A stretch of DNA of 64,000 bases from NCBI RefSeq assembly GCF_027941835.1, contig NZ_CP116005.1, positions 3,611,501 through 3,675,500 on the forward strand, in the 5' to 3' direction. The translations under genes and the position numbers were made by a program. The notes below the pieces were generated by a model. That model was not told the DNA's origin. It saw only the letters and a list, made by a program, of their open reading frames with translations, and did no database searches. Position 1 is the stretch's first letter. Each line of letters begins with the position of its first letter. This DNA is from Sphingosinicella microcystinivorans. Its GTDB lineage: Bacteria > Pseudomonadota > Alphaproteobacteria > Sphingomonadales > Sphingomonadaceae. Shown piece after piece: positions 37,151 through 47,352 of the stretch.

Positions 37151-38496
37151 GCGGCGAGACGCTCCAGCGCGGCGGCATAACGTGCCGCGATCGCTTCCCG
37201 CGCGACATGGCGGCCGCCCTCGACCTGCCGCACGCCGCCGGCCCAGACCGCGTCCACGCAGCCCGCGCCGCCCGCGAAGATCCAGCTGTCGAGAATCATG
37301 TCGCTTTTTCTTGCGGCGAGCGCCGGATGGCAAGCGTCGAGCGCGACGATGTCGGCGGGCATTCCGGCTGCGAGACCGTGCTTCACGCCCAGCGCCTGCG
37401 CGCCGCCTTCGAGCGCCGCGCCGAACAGCCGCTCACCGACGGACGCCGTCTCCTCGCAGCCGAGGATGTTGCGGCGGCGATGGTGAAGCCGCTGGCTGTA
37501 CTCGATCATGCGAAGCTCGCCCGCCGCGTCCACGAGGATGTTGGAGTCGGTGCCGGTGCCGATCCGGCCATCGAGCGCCAGATACGCCGCCGCCGGGAAC
37601 ACCCCGTCGCCGAGGTTCGCTTCCGTCACCGGACACAGTCCGGCAACCGCGCCCGACGCGGCAAGCCCCATCACCTCCGCGTCGTCGATATGCGTCGCGT
37701 GGATCAGACACCAACGCTCGTCCACGCCCGCGTTGTCGAGCAGCCACTCGACCGGCCGCGCGCCGGACCATGCGAGGCAGGCCTTCACCTCCTTCGTCTG
37801 CTCGGCGGCATGGATGTGCACCGGCCCTCCCCCCGCCAGCGGCAGGATCGCGGCAAGCTGCTCGGGCGTCACCGCGCGCAGCGAATGCGGCGCGATGCCG
37901 ATCACGTCGCCCTCGCGCAGCTTCGTTCGACTCGCTTCCATCAGCCGGGCGAAGCCGTCGATGTCGCTGATGAACCGCCGCTGCCCCGGCGCAGGCGTGG
38001 TGCCGCCGAAATCGGCGTGGGCGTAGAACACCGGAAGCAGCGTCAGGCCGATCCCCGTCTCGGCCGCGGCCGAGACGATGCTGCCCGCCGTCTCCGCCGG
38101 GTCGGCGTAGCGGACGCCGCCGATGTCGTTGTGCAGGTAGTGGAACTCGCCGACGCGCGTGTAGCCGCCCTCCAGCATCTCGGCATAGGCGAGCGCGGTG
38201 ATCGCGGCGATGTCGTCGGGCGTCATGCGGCCGAGGAAGCGGTACATCACCTCGCGCCACGACCAGAAATCGTCGTCGGGTCGTCCGCGCCGCTCCGATA
38301 GCCCGGCCATGCCGCGCTGGAAGCCGTGGCTGTGCACGTTGCAGAGCCCCGGGATCGCGATGCCGTGGCGCGCGTCACCGGCCTCTGCCGCAACGCCCGT
38401 CTCGATGCTTTCGATCAGCCCGTTCGCCAGCGTGAGCCGTACGTCCTTCGCCCAGCCATCGTTCAGCCTTGCGTGCGAAAACCAGAGCCTTTGCAT
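37147..38496 (-). CDS. hutF: Formimidoylglutamate deiminase
   Basis: 449 residues from ATG 38496, which has GAGGTGACG in front. Amidohydrolase superfamily: NVHSHGFQRGM gives the first metal His pair, HIHAAEQTKEV and HATHIDD further His, and GTGTDSN the metal Asp. It converts formiminoglutamate to N-formylglutamate and ammonia, the first half of the five-step histidine route. Its partner hutG is in the divergent operon. hutF and hutC form the minus-strand arm of the locus. Confidence 0.93.
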   Translation of the reverse strand: MQRLWFSHARLNDGWAKDVRLTLANGLIESIETGVAAEAGDARHGIAIPGLCNVHSHGFQRGMAGLSERRGRPDDDFWSWREVMYRFLGRMTPDDIAAITALAYAEMLEGGYTRVGEFHYLHNDIGGVRYADPAETAGSIVSAAAETGIGLTLLPVFYAHADFGGTTPAPGQRRFISDIDGFARLMEASRTKLREGDVIGIAPHSLRAVTPEQLAAILPLAGGGPVHIHAAEQTKEVKACLAWSGARPVEWLLDNAGVDERWCLIHATHIDDAEVMGLAASGAVAGLCPVTEANLGDGVFPAAAYLALDGRIGTGTDSNILVDAAGELRMIEYSQRLHHRRRNILGCEETASVGERLFGAALEGGAQALGVKHGLAAGMPADIVALDACHPALAARKSDMILDSWIFAGGAGCVDAVWAGGVRQVEGGRHVAREAIAARYAAALERLAA

Positions 38497-38507
38497 CGTC
38501 ACCTCGA

Positions 38508-38527
38508 TATTATGTCTAGACATAATA
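38508..38527. promoter_or_regulatory. Putative HutC operator, perfect 20-bp palindrome
   Basis: TATTATGTCT followed directly by its reverse complement, in the 56-base gap between the hutF and hutI starts. The core ATGTCTAGACAT is of the type bound by GntR/HutC regulators. One site can control both divergent operons. Confidence 0.8.
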
Positions 38528-38552
38528 GCCGATCATGCGGAGAATGGCACGC

Positions 38553-39734
38553 ATGAATCGCCTCTGGCACAACGCTCGTCTGATGACGCTCGAAGGGCGC
38601 GGCCTCGGCATCGTCGAGGACGGCGCCGTGGCGTGCGAAGGCGGCGTCATCACCTATGCCGGGCCGCGTGCCGGAGCGCCGAAAGTCGCCGAGACCATTG
38701 ATTGCGAAGGCCGCTGGATCTCGCCCGGCCTCGTGGATTGCCACACGCACCTCGTGTACGCCGGAAACCGCGCGCGCGAGTTCGAGCTCAGGCTCGAAGG
38801 CGCATCCTATGAGGAGATCGCCCGCGCGGGCGGCGGCATCGTCGCGACGATGAAGGCCACACGCGCGGCGAGCGAGGACGAACTTGTCGCAGCGTCCCTT
38901 CCCCGCCTCGACGCGCTGATCGCCGAGGGCGTCACCACTGTGGAGATCAAGTCCGGCTACGGCCTGTCGCTGGAGGGCGAGCGCAAGCAGCTCCGCACCG
39001 CCCGCCGTCTCGCCGGCCTGCGTCCCGTCACCGTCGCCACCACTTTCCTCGGCGCGCACGCGCTGCCGCCCGAATTCACCGACCACGACGCCTATGTGGC
39101 GCACGTCTGCGACGGGATGCTGCCCGCGCTCGCCGCCGAAGGTCTCGTCGATGCCGTCGACGCCTTCTGCGAGGGTATCGGCTTCGCGACCGATCAGGTC
39201 GCACGCGTGTTCGAAGCCGCCCGCACGCTCGGCCTTCCCGTGAAGCTCCACGCCGAGCAGCTTTCCGACCTCGGCAGCGCGGCCCTTGCGGCGCGCCACG
39301 GCGCACTGTCCGCCGACCACCTCGAATATCTGGACGAGGCAGGCGTCGCCGCGATGGCCGCCTCCGGCACCGTCGCCGTACTGCTCCCCGGCGCCTTCTA
39401 TTTCACGCGCGAGGAGAAGCGCCCGCCCGTCGCCGCGCTCCGCGCGCACGGCGTGCCCATCGCCCTCGCCACGGACTGCAACCCCGGCACCTCGCCGCTC
39501 ACCTCGCCGCTGCTCGCGATGAACATGGCGGCGACGCTGTTCCGCCTGACGGTGGACGAGTGCATCGCCGGTTTCACCCGCGAGGCCGCCCGCGCGCTCG
39601 GCCGCAGCGACATCGGCACGCTCGCGCCCGGCAAGGCCTGCGACCTCGCGATCTGGGACATCGGAGAGCCCGCCGAACTCGTTTACGGCATGGGCTTCAA
39701 TCCGCTCCATGCGCGCATCCGGAGAGGACAGTGA
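38553..39734 (+). CDS. hutI: Imidazolonepropionase
   Basis: 393 residues from ATG 38553 ([13 protein letters not shown]); GGAG ten bases upstream supports it over the ATG codons at 38535 and 38544. Amidohydrolase: [14 protein letters not shown] has the metal HxH and the substrate-binding residues, KLHAEQLSD a further metal His, and [10 protein letters not shown] the metal Asp. It opens the imidazolone ring of 4-imidazolone-5-propionate to formiminoglutamate. The stop overlaps the GTG start of hutH. Confidence 0.95.
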   Translation: MNRLWHNARLMTLEGRGLGIVEDGAVACEGGVITYAGPRAGAPKVAETIDCEGRWISPGLVDCHTHLVYAGNRAREFELRLEGASYEEIARAGGGIVATMKATRAASEDELVAASLPRLDALIAEGVTTVEIKSGYGLSLEGERKQLRTARRLAGLRPVTVATTFLGAHALPPEFTDHDAYVAHVCDGMLPALAAEGLVDAVDAFCEGIGFATDQVARVFEAARTLGLPVKLHAEQLSDLGSAALAARHGALSADHLEYLDEAGVAAMAASGTVAVLLPGAFYFTREEKRPPVAALRAHGVPIALATDCNPGTSPLTSPLLAMNMAATLFRLTVDECIAGFTREAARALGRSDIGTLAPGKACDLAIWDIGEPAELVYGMGFNPLHARIRRGQ

Positions 39735-41233
39735 CGATCACGCTCACCCCCGGCGCCATCGGCTTTTCAGAGCTGCGCGCCATTTATCGCGGCGAGGATG
39801 CCGTGCTCGATCCAGCCGCCTTCACGGCGATCGAGGCGAGCGCCGCCGCCGTCGCGCGCATCGTCGCGCACGGCGATCCTGTGTACGGCATCAACACCGG
39901 CTTCGGGAAACTCGCCTCGGTGCGCATCGACGAGGCCGATCTCGCCACGCTCCAGCGCAACATCGTGCTCAGCCACGCCGCCGGTGTCGGCGAGCCGATG
40001 CCGCGGGCCGTCGTGCGGCTGATGATGGCGCTGAAGCTCGCGAGCTTCGGCCACGGCGCATCGGGCGTCTCCACGGCGACCGTGCGCCTCATCGAAGCCA
40101 TGCTGGCGAAGGACCTGATGCCGACGGTCCCCTCGCAGGGCTCCGTCGGCGCCAGCGGCGACCTCGCACCGCTCGCGCACATGGCCGCGACGATGATCGG
40201 TGTCGGCGAGATCGACGGCGCGCCTGCTGCCGAAGCGCTGGCAAAGGTGAATCTCGCTCCACTCACCCTCGGTGCGAAAGAGGGCCTTGCGCTGCTCAAC
40301 GGTACGCAATTTTCCACGGCGTATGCGCTCGCGGGCCTGTTCGAGGCGGAAAGCCTGTTCCGCACGGCGCTCATCACCGGCGCGCTCTCCACGGAAGCCG
40401 CGAAAGGTTCCGACACACCGTTCGATCCGCGCATCCACGCACTCCGCCGACACCGCGGCCAGATCGACGTCGCCGACGCGCTACGCACGCTGATGCACGG
40501 CTCCGCAATCCGCGCCTCGCATCTCGAAGGCGACGCGCGCGTGCAGGACCCCTATTGCCTGCGCTGTCAGCCGCAGGTGATGGGCGCGGCGCTCGGCATC
40601 CTGCGGCAGGCCGCCGAAACGCTGGTCGACGAGGCGAACGGCGTTTCCGACAACCCCCTCATCTTCGCCGACACCGACGAGGCGCTGTCGGGCGGCAATT
40701 TCCATGCCGAGCCCGTCGCCTTCGCAGCGGACATGATCGCGCTCGCGCTTTGCGAGATCGGCTCCATCGCCGAGCGCCGCATCGCCATGCTCGTCGATCC
40801 CGCGCTTTCGGGCCTTCCCGCCTTCCTCACGCCGCGACCCGGTCTCAACTCCGGTTTCATGATCCCGCAAGTGACGGCGGCGGCGCTCGTTTCCGAAAAC
40901 AAGCAGCGCGCCTATCCCGCGAGCGTCGATTCGATCCCCACTTCGGCCAATCAGGAGGATCACGTCTCGATGGCCGCCCACGGCGCGCGCCGCCTGCTGC
41001 CGATGGCCGCCAACCTCGCCTCCGTGCTCGCCATCGAATATCTCGCCGCCGCGCAAGGCTGCGACTTCCACGCGCCGCTGGCGTCGAGCCCCGCGCTCGA
41101 ACAGGCCCGCGCCGCCCTCCGCGCGGAAGTGCCGACACTGGACCACGACCGCCATTTCCACCCCGATATCGTCGCGGCGACCCGCCTCGTGAACGCCGGC
41201 ACGCTCGCCGCCCTCGCAGAGCTTGCCCTGTGA
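39731..41233 (+). CDS. hutH: Histidine ammonia-lyase
   Basis: 500 residues from GTG 39731 (GTGA junction with hutI). Converts histidine to urocanate. The autocatalytic MIO cofactor forms from Ala141-Ser142-Gly143 in [24 protein letters not shown] (about residues 52-62) holds the active-site Tyr loop, and QEDHVSM in the C-terminal part is conserved. Second gene of hutI-hutH-hutG-hutU. Confidence 0.96.
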   Translation: MTITLTPGAIGFSELRAIYRGEDAVLDPAAFTAIEASAAAVARIVAHGDPVYGINTGFGKLASVRIDEADLATLQRNIVLSHAAGVGEPMPRAVVRLMMALKLASFGHGASGVSTATVRLIEAMLAKDLMPTVPSQGSVGASGDLAPLAHMAATMIGVGEIDGAPAAEALAKVNLAPLTLGAKEGLALLNGTQFSTAYALAGLFEAESLFRTALITGALSTEAAKGSDTPFDPRIHALRRHRGQIDVADALRTLMHGSAIRASHLEGDARVQDPYCLRCQPQVMGAALGILRQAAETLVDEANGVSDNPLIFADTDEALSGGNFHAEPVAFAADMIALALCEIGSIAERRIAMLVDPALSGLPAFLTPRPGLNSGFMIPQVTAAALVSENKQRAYPASVDSIPTSANQEDHVSMAAHGARRLLPMAANLASVLAIEYLAAAQGCDFHAPLASSPALEQARAALRAEVPTLDHDRHFHPDIVAATRLVNAGTLAALAELAL

Positions 41234-42042
41234 CCTGGCTGATGGTGCACCAGGGCGACGCGCCGCTCGTCGTCGCCTTCCCCCACACCGGTACCACGAT
41301 CCCGCCGGAGATCGAGGACACGCTGCGTTCGCCGTGGCTCGCGCTCAAGGACACCGACTGGTGGGTGGACGCGCTCTACGCCTTCGCGCGCGACCTCGGC
41401 GCCACGACGATCCGCACCGGCATGTCGCGCACGGTGATCGACGTGAACCGCGACCCCTCCGGCGTCTCGCTCTATCCCGGCCGGATCACCACGAGCCTCT
41501 GCCCCACCGAGACCTTCGACGGCGAGCCCTTCTACCGTCCCGGCGAGGAACCCGACGAGGCCGAGATCGTCCGCCGCCGCGAGACATGGTTCGATCCCTA
41601 TCACCGCGCGCTCGCCGGGGAGATCGCCCGCCTGCGGAAAACCCACCCGCATGTCGTGCTCTACGACGCGCACTCCATTCGCGGCCACGTACCGCGCCTG
41701 TTCCCCGGCGATCTCCCCGACCTCAACGTCGGCACCAACGGCGGCACGACTTGCACGCCCGCGCTTGCCGAAGCGGTGATGGCCGCCTGCGAACGCTCGC
41801 CCTACACCCACGTCCTCGACGGGCGCTTCAAGGGCGGCTGGACGACGCGCCGCTACGGCGACCCCGGAGACGGCGTGCACGCGATCCAGATGGAACTCGC
41901 GATGCGCACCTACCTCGCCGAGCCGCCCGTCACCGCCTGGGGCAACTGGCCCGCCGACTACGACCCCGCCCGCGCCGCGCCGCTTCAGCGCGTGCTGCGC
42001 GAAATCCTCGAAGCCGCCATCGCTTTCGCAAGGAACCAATGA
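41230..42042 (+). CDS. hutG: N-formylglutamate deformylase
   Basis: 270 residues from GTG 41230 (GTGA junction with hutH). Formylglutamate amidohydrolase fold: [12 protein letters not shown] at the N-terminus, [24 protein letters not shown] and LYDAHSIRG give the metal and substrate residues of this family. It yields glutamate and formate. Because hutF is also present, the four ammonia/formate-releasing steps form the five-enzyme route without formamide. The stop overlaps the hutU start (ATGA). Confidence 0.93.
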   Translation: MTWLMVHQGDAPLVVAFPHTGTTIPPEIEDTLRSPWLALKDTDWWVDALYAFARDLGATTIRTGMSRTVIDVNRDPSGVSLYPGRITTSLCPTETFDGEPFYRPGEEPDEAEIVRRRETWFDPYHRALAGEIARLRKTHPHVVLYDAHSIRGHVPRLFPGDLPDLNVGTNGGTTCTPALAEAVMAACERSPYTHVLDGRFKGGWTTRRYGDPGDGVHAIQMELAMRTYLAEPPVTAWGNWPADYDPARAAPLQRVLREILEAAIAFARNQ

Positions 42043-43694
42043 CCCGAACCGACACCACCCGCGTCATCCGCCCCGCCACCGGCACCACGCTCAGCGCGAA
42101 AAGCTGGCTCACCGAGGCCCCCTTGCGGATGCTGATGAACAACCTCCACCCGGACGTCGCCGAACGCCCCGAGGAGCTCGTCGTCTACGGCGGCATCGGC
42201 CGCGCCGCGCGCGACTGGGAAAGCTACGACAGGATCGTCGAGACGCTACGCCGCCTGAACGACGACGAGACGCTGCTCATCCAGTCCGGCAAGCCGGTCG
42301 GCGTGTTCCGCACGCACGCCGACGCGCCGCGCGTGCTGATCGCCAACTCGAACCTCGTGCCGCACTGGGCGACGTGGGAGCATTTTGGCGACCTCGACCG
42401 CAAGGGCCTCGCCATGTACGGCCAGATGACGGCGGGCTCGTGGATCTACATCGGCACGCAGGGCATCGTGCAGGGCACCTACGAGACGTTCGTCGAGATG
42501 GGCCGCCAGCACTACGGCGGCGACCTCTCGGGCAAGTGGCTGCTGACGGCGGGCCTCGGCGGCATGGGCGGCGCGCAGCCGCTCGCGGCGGTGATGGCGG
42601 GCGCGTCGTGCCTCGCCATCGAATGCCAGCCGAGCCGGATCGAGATGCGCCTGCGCACCGGCTATCTTGATCATTCGACGGAGAGTCTCGACGAAGCCCT
42701 GAACATCGTCACCACCGCGGCGAAACCCGTCTCGGTCGGCCTCCTCGGCAACGCCGCCGAGCTGCTCCCCGAAATCCACCGGCGCGGCATCCGCCCTGAC
42801 CTCCTCACCGACCAGACCTCCGCGCACGATCCCGTCAACGGCTATCTCCCGGCCGGCTGGAGCCTCGAACGCTGGTTCGGGATGCGCGAGCAGAACCCGG
42901 AGATCGTTGCCGAGGCCGCGAAGGCCTCGATGGCCGCGCACGTCCGCGCCATGCTCGATTTCCAGAAGGCGGGCGTCCCCACCGTCGATTACGGCAACAA
43001 CATCCGGCAGGTCGCGAAGGACGAAGGCGTCGAGGATGCGTTCGCCTTCCCCGGCTTCGTCCCCGCCTACATCCGGCCTTTGTTCTGCCGGGGCATCGGC
43101 CCGTTCCGCTGGGTGGCGCTCTCGGGCGATCCGGAGGACATCTACAGGACCGACGCCAAGGTGAAGGAGCTGATCCCGGACAATCCGCACCTCCACAACT
43201 GGCTCGACATGGCGCGCGCGCGCATCCGCTTTCAGGGCCTGCCCGCGCGCATCTGCTGGGTCGGCCTCGGCGACCGCCACCGCCTCGGCCTCGCCTTCAA
43301 CGCGATGGTCGCCTCGGGTGAGCTGAAAGCCCCGGTCGTCATCGGCCGCGACCACCTCGATTCCGGCTCGGTCGCCAGCCCCAACCGCGAGACGGAGGCG
43401 ATGCGCGACGGCTCCGATGCCGTCTCGGACTGGCCCCTCCTCAACGCGCTCCTCAACATAGCCTCCGGTGCGACATGGGTCTCGCTCCACCACGGCGGCG
43501 GCGTCGGCATGGGCTATTCGCAGCATTCGGGCATGGTCATCGTCTGCGACGGCACCGAGGCCGCCGCACGCCGCATCGAGCGCGTGCTCTGGAACGACCC
43601 CGCGACGGGCGTGATGCGCCACGCCGACGCGGGCTACGACATCGCGCTCGATTGCGCCCGCGAGCAGGGCCTCGATTTGCCGGCCATACTTTGA
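42039..43694 (+). CDS. hutU: Urocanate hydratase
   Basis: 551 residues, the usual length of this NAD+-dependent enzyme. It hydrates urocanate to imidazolonepropionate. Visible family segments: [29 protein letters not shown] (NAD+-binding glycine loop, about residues 175-184), DQTSAHDP with GYLPAGW, and the C-terminal [19 protein letters not shown] containing the catalytic-site loop. ATG 42039 overlaps the hutG stop. It ends the plus-strand hut operon. Confidence 0.97.
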   Translation: MTRTDTTRVIRPATGTTLSAKSWLTEAPLRMLMNNLHPDVAERPEELVVYGGIGRAARDWESYDRIVETLRRLNDDETLLIQSGKPVGVFRTHADAPRVLIANSNLVPHWATWEHFGDLDRKGLAMYGQMTAGSWIYIGTQGIVQGTYETFVEMGRQHYGGDLSGKWLLTAGLGGMGGAQPLAAVMAGASCLAIECQPSRIEMRLRTGYLDHSTESLDEALNIVTTAAKPVSVGLLGNAAELLPEIHRRGIRPDLLTDQTSAHDPVNGYLPAGWSLERWFGMREQNPEIVAEAAKASMAAHVRAMLDFQKAGVPTVDYGNNIRQVAKDEGVEDAFAFPGFVPAYIRPLFCRGIGPFRWVALSGDPEDIYRTDAKVKELIPDNPHLHNWLDMARARIRFQGLPARICWVGLGDRHRLGLAFNAMVASGELKAPVVIGRDHLDSGSVASPNRETEAMRDGSDAVSDWPLLNALLNIASGATWVSLHHGGGVGMGYSQHSGMVIVCDGTEAAARRIERVLWNDPATGVMRHADAGYDIALDCAREQGLDLPAIL

Positions 43695-43790
43695 GGTCGT
43701 GCGTCCCGCACCACACCGACTTGGCTTCCCGCATCCTCCTGTGCCATAGGCTCCGGCAAAAGCGGGACCGGGAGAAGCGGATTGGGTGAA

Positions 43791-44270
43791 ATGGATCTCG
43801 TCGGCGCGACCAAGCAGGCGCTGCGCCGCCTCGCCACCACGGTCTGCGTCATCAGCAGCCGTCACGAGGGCGAGCGCTTCCTGATGGCGGCGACCGCGGT
43901 GGAAGCGATGTCGATGGACCCGCCCTCGATGCTCGTCTGCGTCAACCGCTCGGCCTCGATCCACGCGCCGCTCGCCGCGGGCGCGGACTTCGCGATCAAC
44001 ATCCTCTCCGCCGATCAGGAGGATATTTCCCGCCTGTGCGGCGGCGGCGCCAAGGGCGAGGAGCGCTTCGCCTGTGGCGACTGGCATGACGGCCCCGGCG
44101 GCCTGCCGCTGCTCGGCGGCGCGCAGGCGAACGTCGTCTGCAAGCAGGACGGCCTCTTCGCCTACGGCACGCACACCATCGTCATCGGCCTCGTGCAGTC
44201 CGTGACAGTCGGCGACGTCGTCGATCCGCTGCTCTACGTGGACGGCCGCTACACGCGCGTCCCCGCCTAG
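43791..44270 (+). CDS. Flavin reductase family protein (HpaC/RutF type)
   Basis: 159 residues from ATG 43791; a TTG at 43782 with a better-spaced GGAGAAG would add 3 residues. The flavin-binding split-barrel domain begins LRRLATTVCVISSRHEG, with FLMAATAVEAMSMDPPSMLVCVNRSASIH, the FMN/FAD-binding pattern of the flavin reductase family. It likely supplies reduced flavin to a monooxygenase, which is not in the window. It starts 96 bases after hutU and may be independent. Its stop overlaps the convergent alcohol dehydrogenase stop by four bases. Confidence 0.85.
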   Translation: MDLVGATKQALRRLATTVCVISSRHEGERFLMAATAVEAMSMDPPSMLVCVNRSASIHAPLAAGADFAINILSADQEDISRLCGGGAKGEERFACGDWHDGPGGLPLLGGAQANVVCKQDGLFAYGTHTIVIGLVQSVTVGDVVDPLLYVDGRYTRVPA

Positions 44271-45256
44271 GGAACGATCACGGCCGCGCCCGAAAGCCGG
44301 CCCGTCCGCAGCCGTTCGAGCGCCACGTTCGCCTCTTCGAGGCTGAACGTCTCCGTCACCGTCCTCAGCCCCGACTGCTCCACCACCGCGAAGAACGAGG
44401 TGCCGTCCTCGCGCGTCAGGTTCGCGACCGACCGGATCACCCGCTCGCCCCACAGGTCCGCGTAGGGGAACGCCGGGATGTCGCTCATGTGGATACCCGC
44501 GCAGATCACGCGCCCGCCCTTGCGCACGGCCCTGAGCGCCGCGGGCACCAGCGCCCCCACCGGCGCGAAGATCAGCGCCGCGTCGAGCGCTTCCGGCGGC
44601 ATCTCCTCCGAAGATCCCGCCCACACGCAGCCGAGCGAGCGCGCGAACGCCTGCGCCTCCACGTCCCCCGCCTTGGTGAAGGCGAACACCTCCCGCCCCT
44701 GCCACGCCGCGACCTGCGCCAACACATGCGCCGCCGCGCCGAACCCGTAGAGCCCGATGCGCCGCCCCTCGCCCGCCATGCGCAGCGCGCGCCAGCCGAT
44801 CAGCCCCGCGCAGAGCAGCGGCGCGGCCTCCACGTCGGAGAAGCGCTCGGGGATCGGGAAGCAGTAGCGCGCGTCCGCAACTACGTGGCTGGCATAGCCG
44901 CCGTCGCGCGTGCAGCCGGTGAATTCCGGATGATCGCAGAGATTCTCCTGCCCCGCGTCGCAATAGGGGCAATGCCCGCACGTATGCCCCAGCCACGGCA
45001 CGCCGACGCGCTGCCCGGCCGCGAAGCCCGTCACGCCCGCGCCCATGCCGATCACGCGCCCGACGATCTCGTGCCCCGGCACGATCGGGTAGCGCGCGGG
45101 AATCTCGCCGTCCATCACGTGAAGGTCGGTGCGGCACACGCCGCACGCAGACACCGCGATCAGCAGCTCGTCCGCGCCCGGCACAGGCATCGGCCGCTCC
45201 ACGATCCGCAGGGCCTGTCCCGGCCCTGCAAGTTCGGCGGCGCGCATCGTGGTCAT
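44267..45256 (-). CDS. Zinc-dependent alcohol dehydrogenase (AdhA-like)
   Basis: 329 residues from ATG 45256 (AAGAGGAG in front; an upstream in-frame start is weaker). MDR family. The catalytic zinc ligands begin with Cys in VSACGVCRTDLH and continue GHEIVGRV. The structural zinc site is CGHCPYCDAGQENLC (four Cys). The Rossmann loop is GLYGFGAAAHVLAQVA (about 165-180). It oxidises or reduces short alcohols/aldehydes with NAD(P). The convergent flavin reductase and the nearby S-formylglutathione hydrolase may reflect a small aldehyde-handling neighbourhood (inference). Confidence 0.88.
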   Translation of the reverse strand: MTTMRAAELAGPGQALRIVERPMPVPGADELLIAVSACGVCRTDLHVMDGEIPARYPIVPGHEIVGRVIGMGAGVTGFAAGQRVGVPWLGHTCGHCPYCDAGQENLCDHPEFTGCTRDGGYASHVVADARYCFPIPERFSDVEAAPLLCAGLIGWRALRMAGEGRRIGLYGFGAAAHVLAQVAAWQGREVFAFTKAGDVEAQAFARSLGCVWAGSSEEMPPEALDAALIFAPVGALVPAALRAVRKGGRVICAGIHMSDIPAFPYADLWGERVIRSVANLTREDGTSFFAVVEQSGLRTVTETFSLEEANVALERLRTGRLSGAAVIVP

Positions 45257-45357
45257 GGCTCGGCTCCTCTTGCCGCCAGGGTGACGCGCCATCCGGAGTC
45301 GCGCAATGCGGCACGCTGCACTACCATCGCTCCGGGCCGGCTGCCCGGGGGAAGCAC

Positions 45358-45957
45358 ATGACGGGGCGTATCGAGGAACTGGCGCACGAGATCGTCCGCC
45401 TTCAGCAGGAGCTGGACCGCGAGATCGAGCGCCGCCGCACGGCGCTCGGCTGGTCCCTGAAGGCCCGGCTCGTCGAGTTCGAGCAGGGCATCGTCGCCGA
45501 GCACCGGCGCCTGCGTATGGGTCTCGCGCAGTTCATCGCCCAGTCGTCCTTCAGGACCCTCGCGACCGCACCCGTGATCTATTCGCTGATCGTGCCGTTC
45601 GTCCTCATCGACCTGTGGACGAGCCTCTATCAGGCGATCTGCTTCCGCGCCTACGGCATCCCGCGCGTGCGGCGCAGCGACCATATCGCCTTCGATCGCG
45701 GCCGCCTCGCCTACCTCAACGGGATCGAGGCGCTCAATTGCGCCTATTGCAGCTACGGCAACGGCGTCGTCAGCTACGTGCGCGAGGTCGCCGCGCGCAC
45801 CGAGCAATACTGGTGTCCGATCAAGCACGCCATCAAGGTCAGCGGGTCGCACCAGCGCTACCACGCGTTCCTCGAATACGGCGACGCCGAAGGCTACCGC
45901 GCCCGCCTCGACGCCTTCCGCGAGGCGCTGCGCAGCGAAAAGGCCGATCCGTCCTAA
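45358..45957 (+). CDS. Uncharacterised membrane protein with CAYCSYGNG and WCPIKH motifs
   Basis: 199 residues. An N-terminal helical, charged stretch (about 1-60) with coiled-coil character, a membrane segment at about 68-88 (TLATAPVIYSLIVPFVLIDLW), then a domain with Cys128-x2-Cys131 (NCAYCSYGNGVVSYVRE) and Cys153 in YWCPIKHA plus His157. These four positions look like a metal site. I believe similar proteins occur in many Proteobacteria as hypotheticals, but I know no function and no domain name. It diverges from the alcohol dehydrogenase and converges with fghA, whose stop codon it overlaps by four bases. Confidence 0.75.
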   Translation: MTGRIEELAHEIVRLQQELDREIERRRTALGWSLKARLVEFEQGIVAEHRRLRMGLAQFIAQSSFRTLATAPVIYSLIVPFVLIDLWTSLYQAICFRAYGIPRVRRSDHIAFDRGRLAYLNGIEALNCAYCSYGNGVVSYVREVAARTEQYWCPIKHAIKVSGSHQRYHAFLEYGDAEGYRARLDAFREALRSEKADPS

Positions 45958-46793
45958 CGGACGAGCCGCTCATGGTGCCAGCGCAGGTGCGGCTCCATGA
46001 ACGTCGAGATGAAGTAATAGCTGTGGTCGTAGCCCTCACGCATCCCGAGCGTCAGCGGAATGCCCGCCTTCGCGCACGCGGCTTCCAGCAGTTCGGGTTT
46101 CAGCTGTTCCTTCAGGAACGCATCCGCGTCGCCCTGATCCACCAGCAGCTCCGGCACGCGCGCGCCGTCCTCGATCAGCGCGCAGGCGTCGTACTCGCGC
46201 CACGCCGCGCGGTCCGGCCCCAGATAGCCGCCGAGCGCCTTCTCGCCCCACGGGCAGCTCATCGGGCTGACGATCGGCGCGAACGCCGAGGTCGATCGGA
46301 ATCGACCCGGATTGCGAAGGCTGATGGTGAGCGCGCCGTGCCCGCCCATCGAATGGCCCATGATCCCCTGCCGCGCCATGTCCGCCGGGAAATGCGCGCC
46401 GATGACCTCGGGAAGCTCGCTCTCGATATAGCTGCGCATCCGGAAGTTCGCGGCCCACGGCGCCCGCGCCGCGTCCACGTAGAAGCCCGCGCCCTTGCCG
46501 AAGTCGTAGGCCTCGTCGTCGGGCACGTCGTCGCCGCGCGGGCTCGTGTCGGGCGCCACGAAGACGAGGCCGAGCTCGGCGCACACGCGCCGGAATTCGC
46601 CCTTCTCGGTGACGTTGGCGTGCGTGCAGGTCAGCCCGGAGAGATACCACACCACCGGCAGCTTCGCGCCCGGCGCATGATCGGGCACGAACACGCTGAA
46701 CACCATCGGCGTGCCGGTTTCCCGCGACGCGTGCCTGTAGACGCCCTGTGTGCCGCCGAAGCTGCGGTTCGTCGAAACGGTCTCGATGGTCAT
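45954..46793 (-). CDS. fghA: S-formylglutathione hydrolase
   Basis: 279 residues from ATG 46793. Esterase D family alpha/beta hydrolase: the nucleophile is the Ser in GHSMGGHGAL, with SPMSCPWGEKAL and the late Asp/His (DQGDADAF; YDHSYYFI) completing the triad. VVWYLSGLTCTHANVTEKG is the typical start of the fold. It hydrolyses S-formylglutathione to glutathione and formate in formaldehyde detoxification. Glutathione-dependent formaldehyde dehydrogenase is not adjacent. The start overlaps the ybaK-like stop (ATGA). Confidence 0.95.
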   Translation of the reverse strand: MTIETVSTNRSFGGTQGVYRHASRETGTPMVFSVFVPDHAPGAKLPVVWYLSGLTCTHANVTEKGEFRRVCAELGLVFVAPDTSPRGDDVPDDEAYDFGKGAGFYVDAARAPWAANFRMRSYIESELPEVIGAHFPADMARQGIMGHSMGGHGALTISLRNPGRFRSTSAFAPIVSPMSCPWGEKALGGYLGPDRAAWREYDACALIEDGARVPELLVDQGDADAFLKEQLKPELLEAACAKAGIPLTLGMREGYDHSYYFISTFMEPHLRWHHERLVR

Positions 46794-47296
46794 TTGTCCT
46801 CCAGCACGGGGATGTGGGCGATGATCGGCGCGTGCCCCCATGCTTCGAGCGCACGCACGAGGTCCGCGCCCGACATGCCGACCGTGGCCGTGTTGCGCAA
46901 GGGGTGGACGTTGACGACCGCCGCCGCCGCGAGCGCGGCATCCAGCGCCACCGTCACCACGCGGCCCGTGTCGTTGAACGCGGCCAGCGGCGTCACCGAG
47001 CCCGGCGTGATGCCGAGCAGCCGTGCCATGTCGTCCGCCTTGCCGAAGCTCAGCCGCCGCGAGCCGAGCACCGCGGGCAGCGCCTTCAGGTTCGCCCGCG
47101 CCTCGGCGGGCAGGGTGACGAGGAAGAACGCGCCCGCCTCGTCCTTCAGGAACAGGTTCTTGGTGTGCGCGCCGGCGATCTCAGCGTGCAGCGCCTCGCT
47201 CTCGCCCACGGTGAACACCGCGTCGTGCTCATGCTTCGTGAAGACGATGCCGAGCGCGGCGAGCGCGGCCTCCAGTTTCGTTTCCGCCTGTGTCAC
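46790..47296 (-). CDS. YbaK/EbsC (ProX-like) aminoacyl-tRNA deacylase
   Basis: 168 residues from GTG 47296, with AAAGGGG in front. YbaK-type fold: ETKLEAALAALGIVFTKHEHDAVFTV, the HTKNLFLKD segment with the substrate-binding Lys, and GSVTPLAAFND. This is the trans-editing family that clears Ala- or Cys-tRNA(Pro); the NVHPLRN stretch is typical of ProXp-ala. The exact amino acid cleared is inferred from family resemblance. It overlaps the fghA start, so the two are translationally coupled on one transcript. Confidence 0.85.
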   Translation of the reverse strand: MTQAETKLEAALAALGIVFTKHEHDAVFTVGESEALHAEIAGAHTKNLFLKDEAGAFFLVTLPAEARANLKALPAVLGSRRLSFGKADDMARLLGITPGSVTPLAAFNDTGRVVTVALDAALAAAAVVNVHPLRNTATVGMSGADLVRALEAWGHAPIIAHIPVLEDK

Positions 47297-47352
47297 GCGG
47301 GTCCCCTTTCTCGGCCACGGCGCATACAGCGCATTAACCCTCGCGTGCCAGT

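Noticed and set aside
42246-45314. 1022-codon minus-strand frame over hutU and neighbours
   Set aside because: Only shadow of hutU and the alcohol dehydrogenase in another frame; no family motif.
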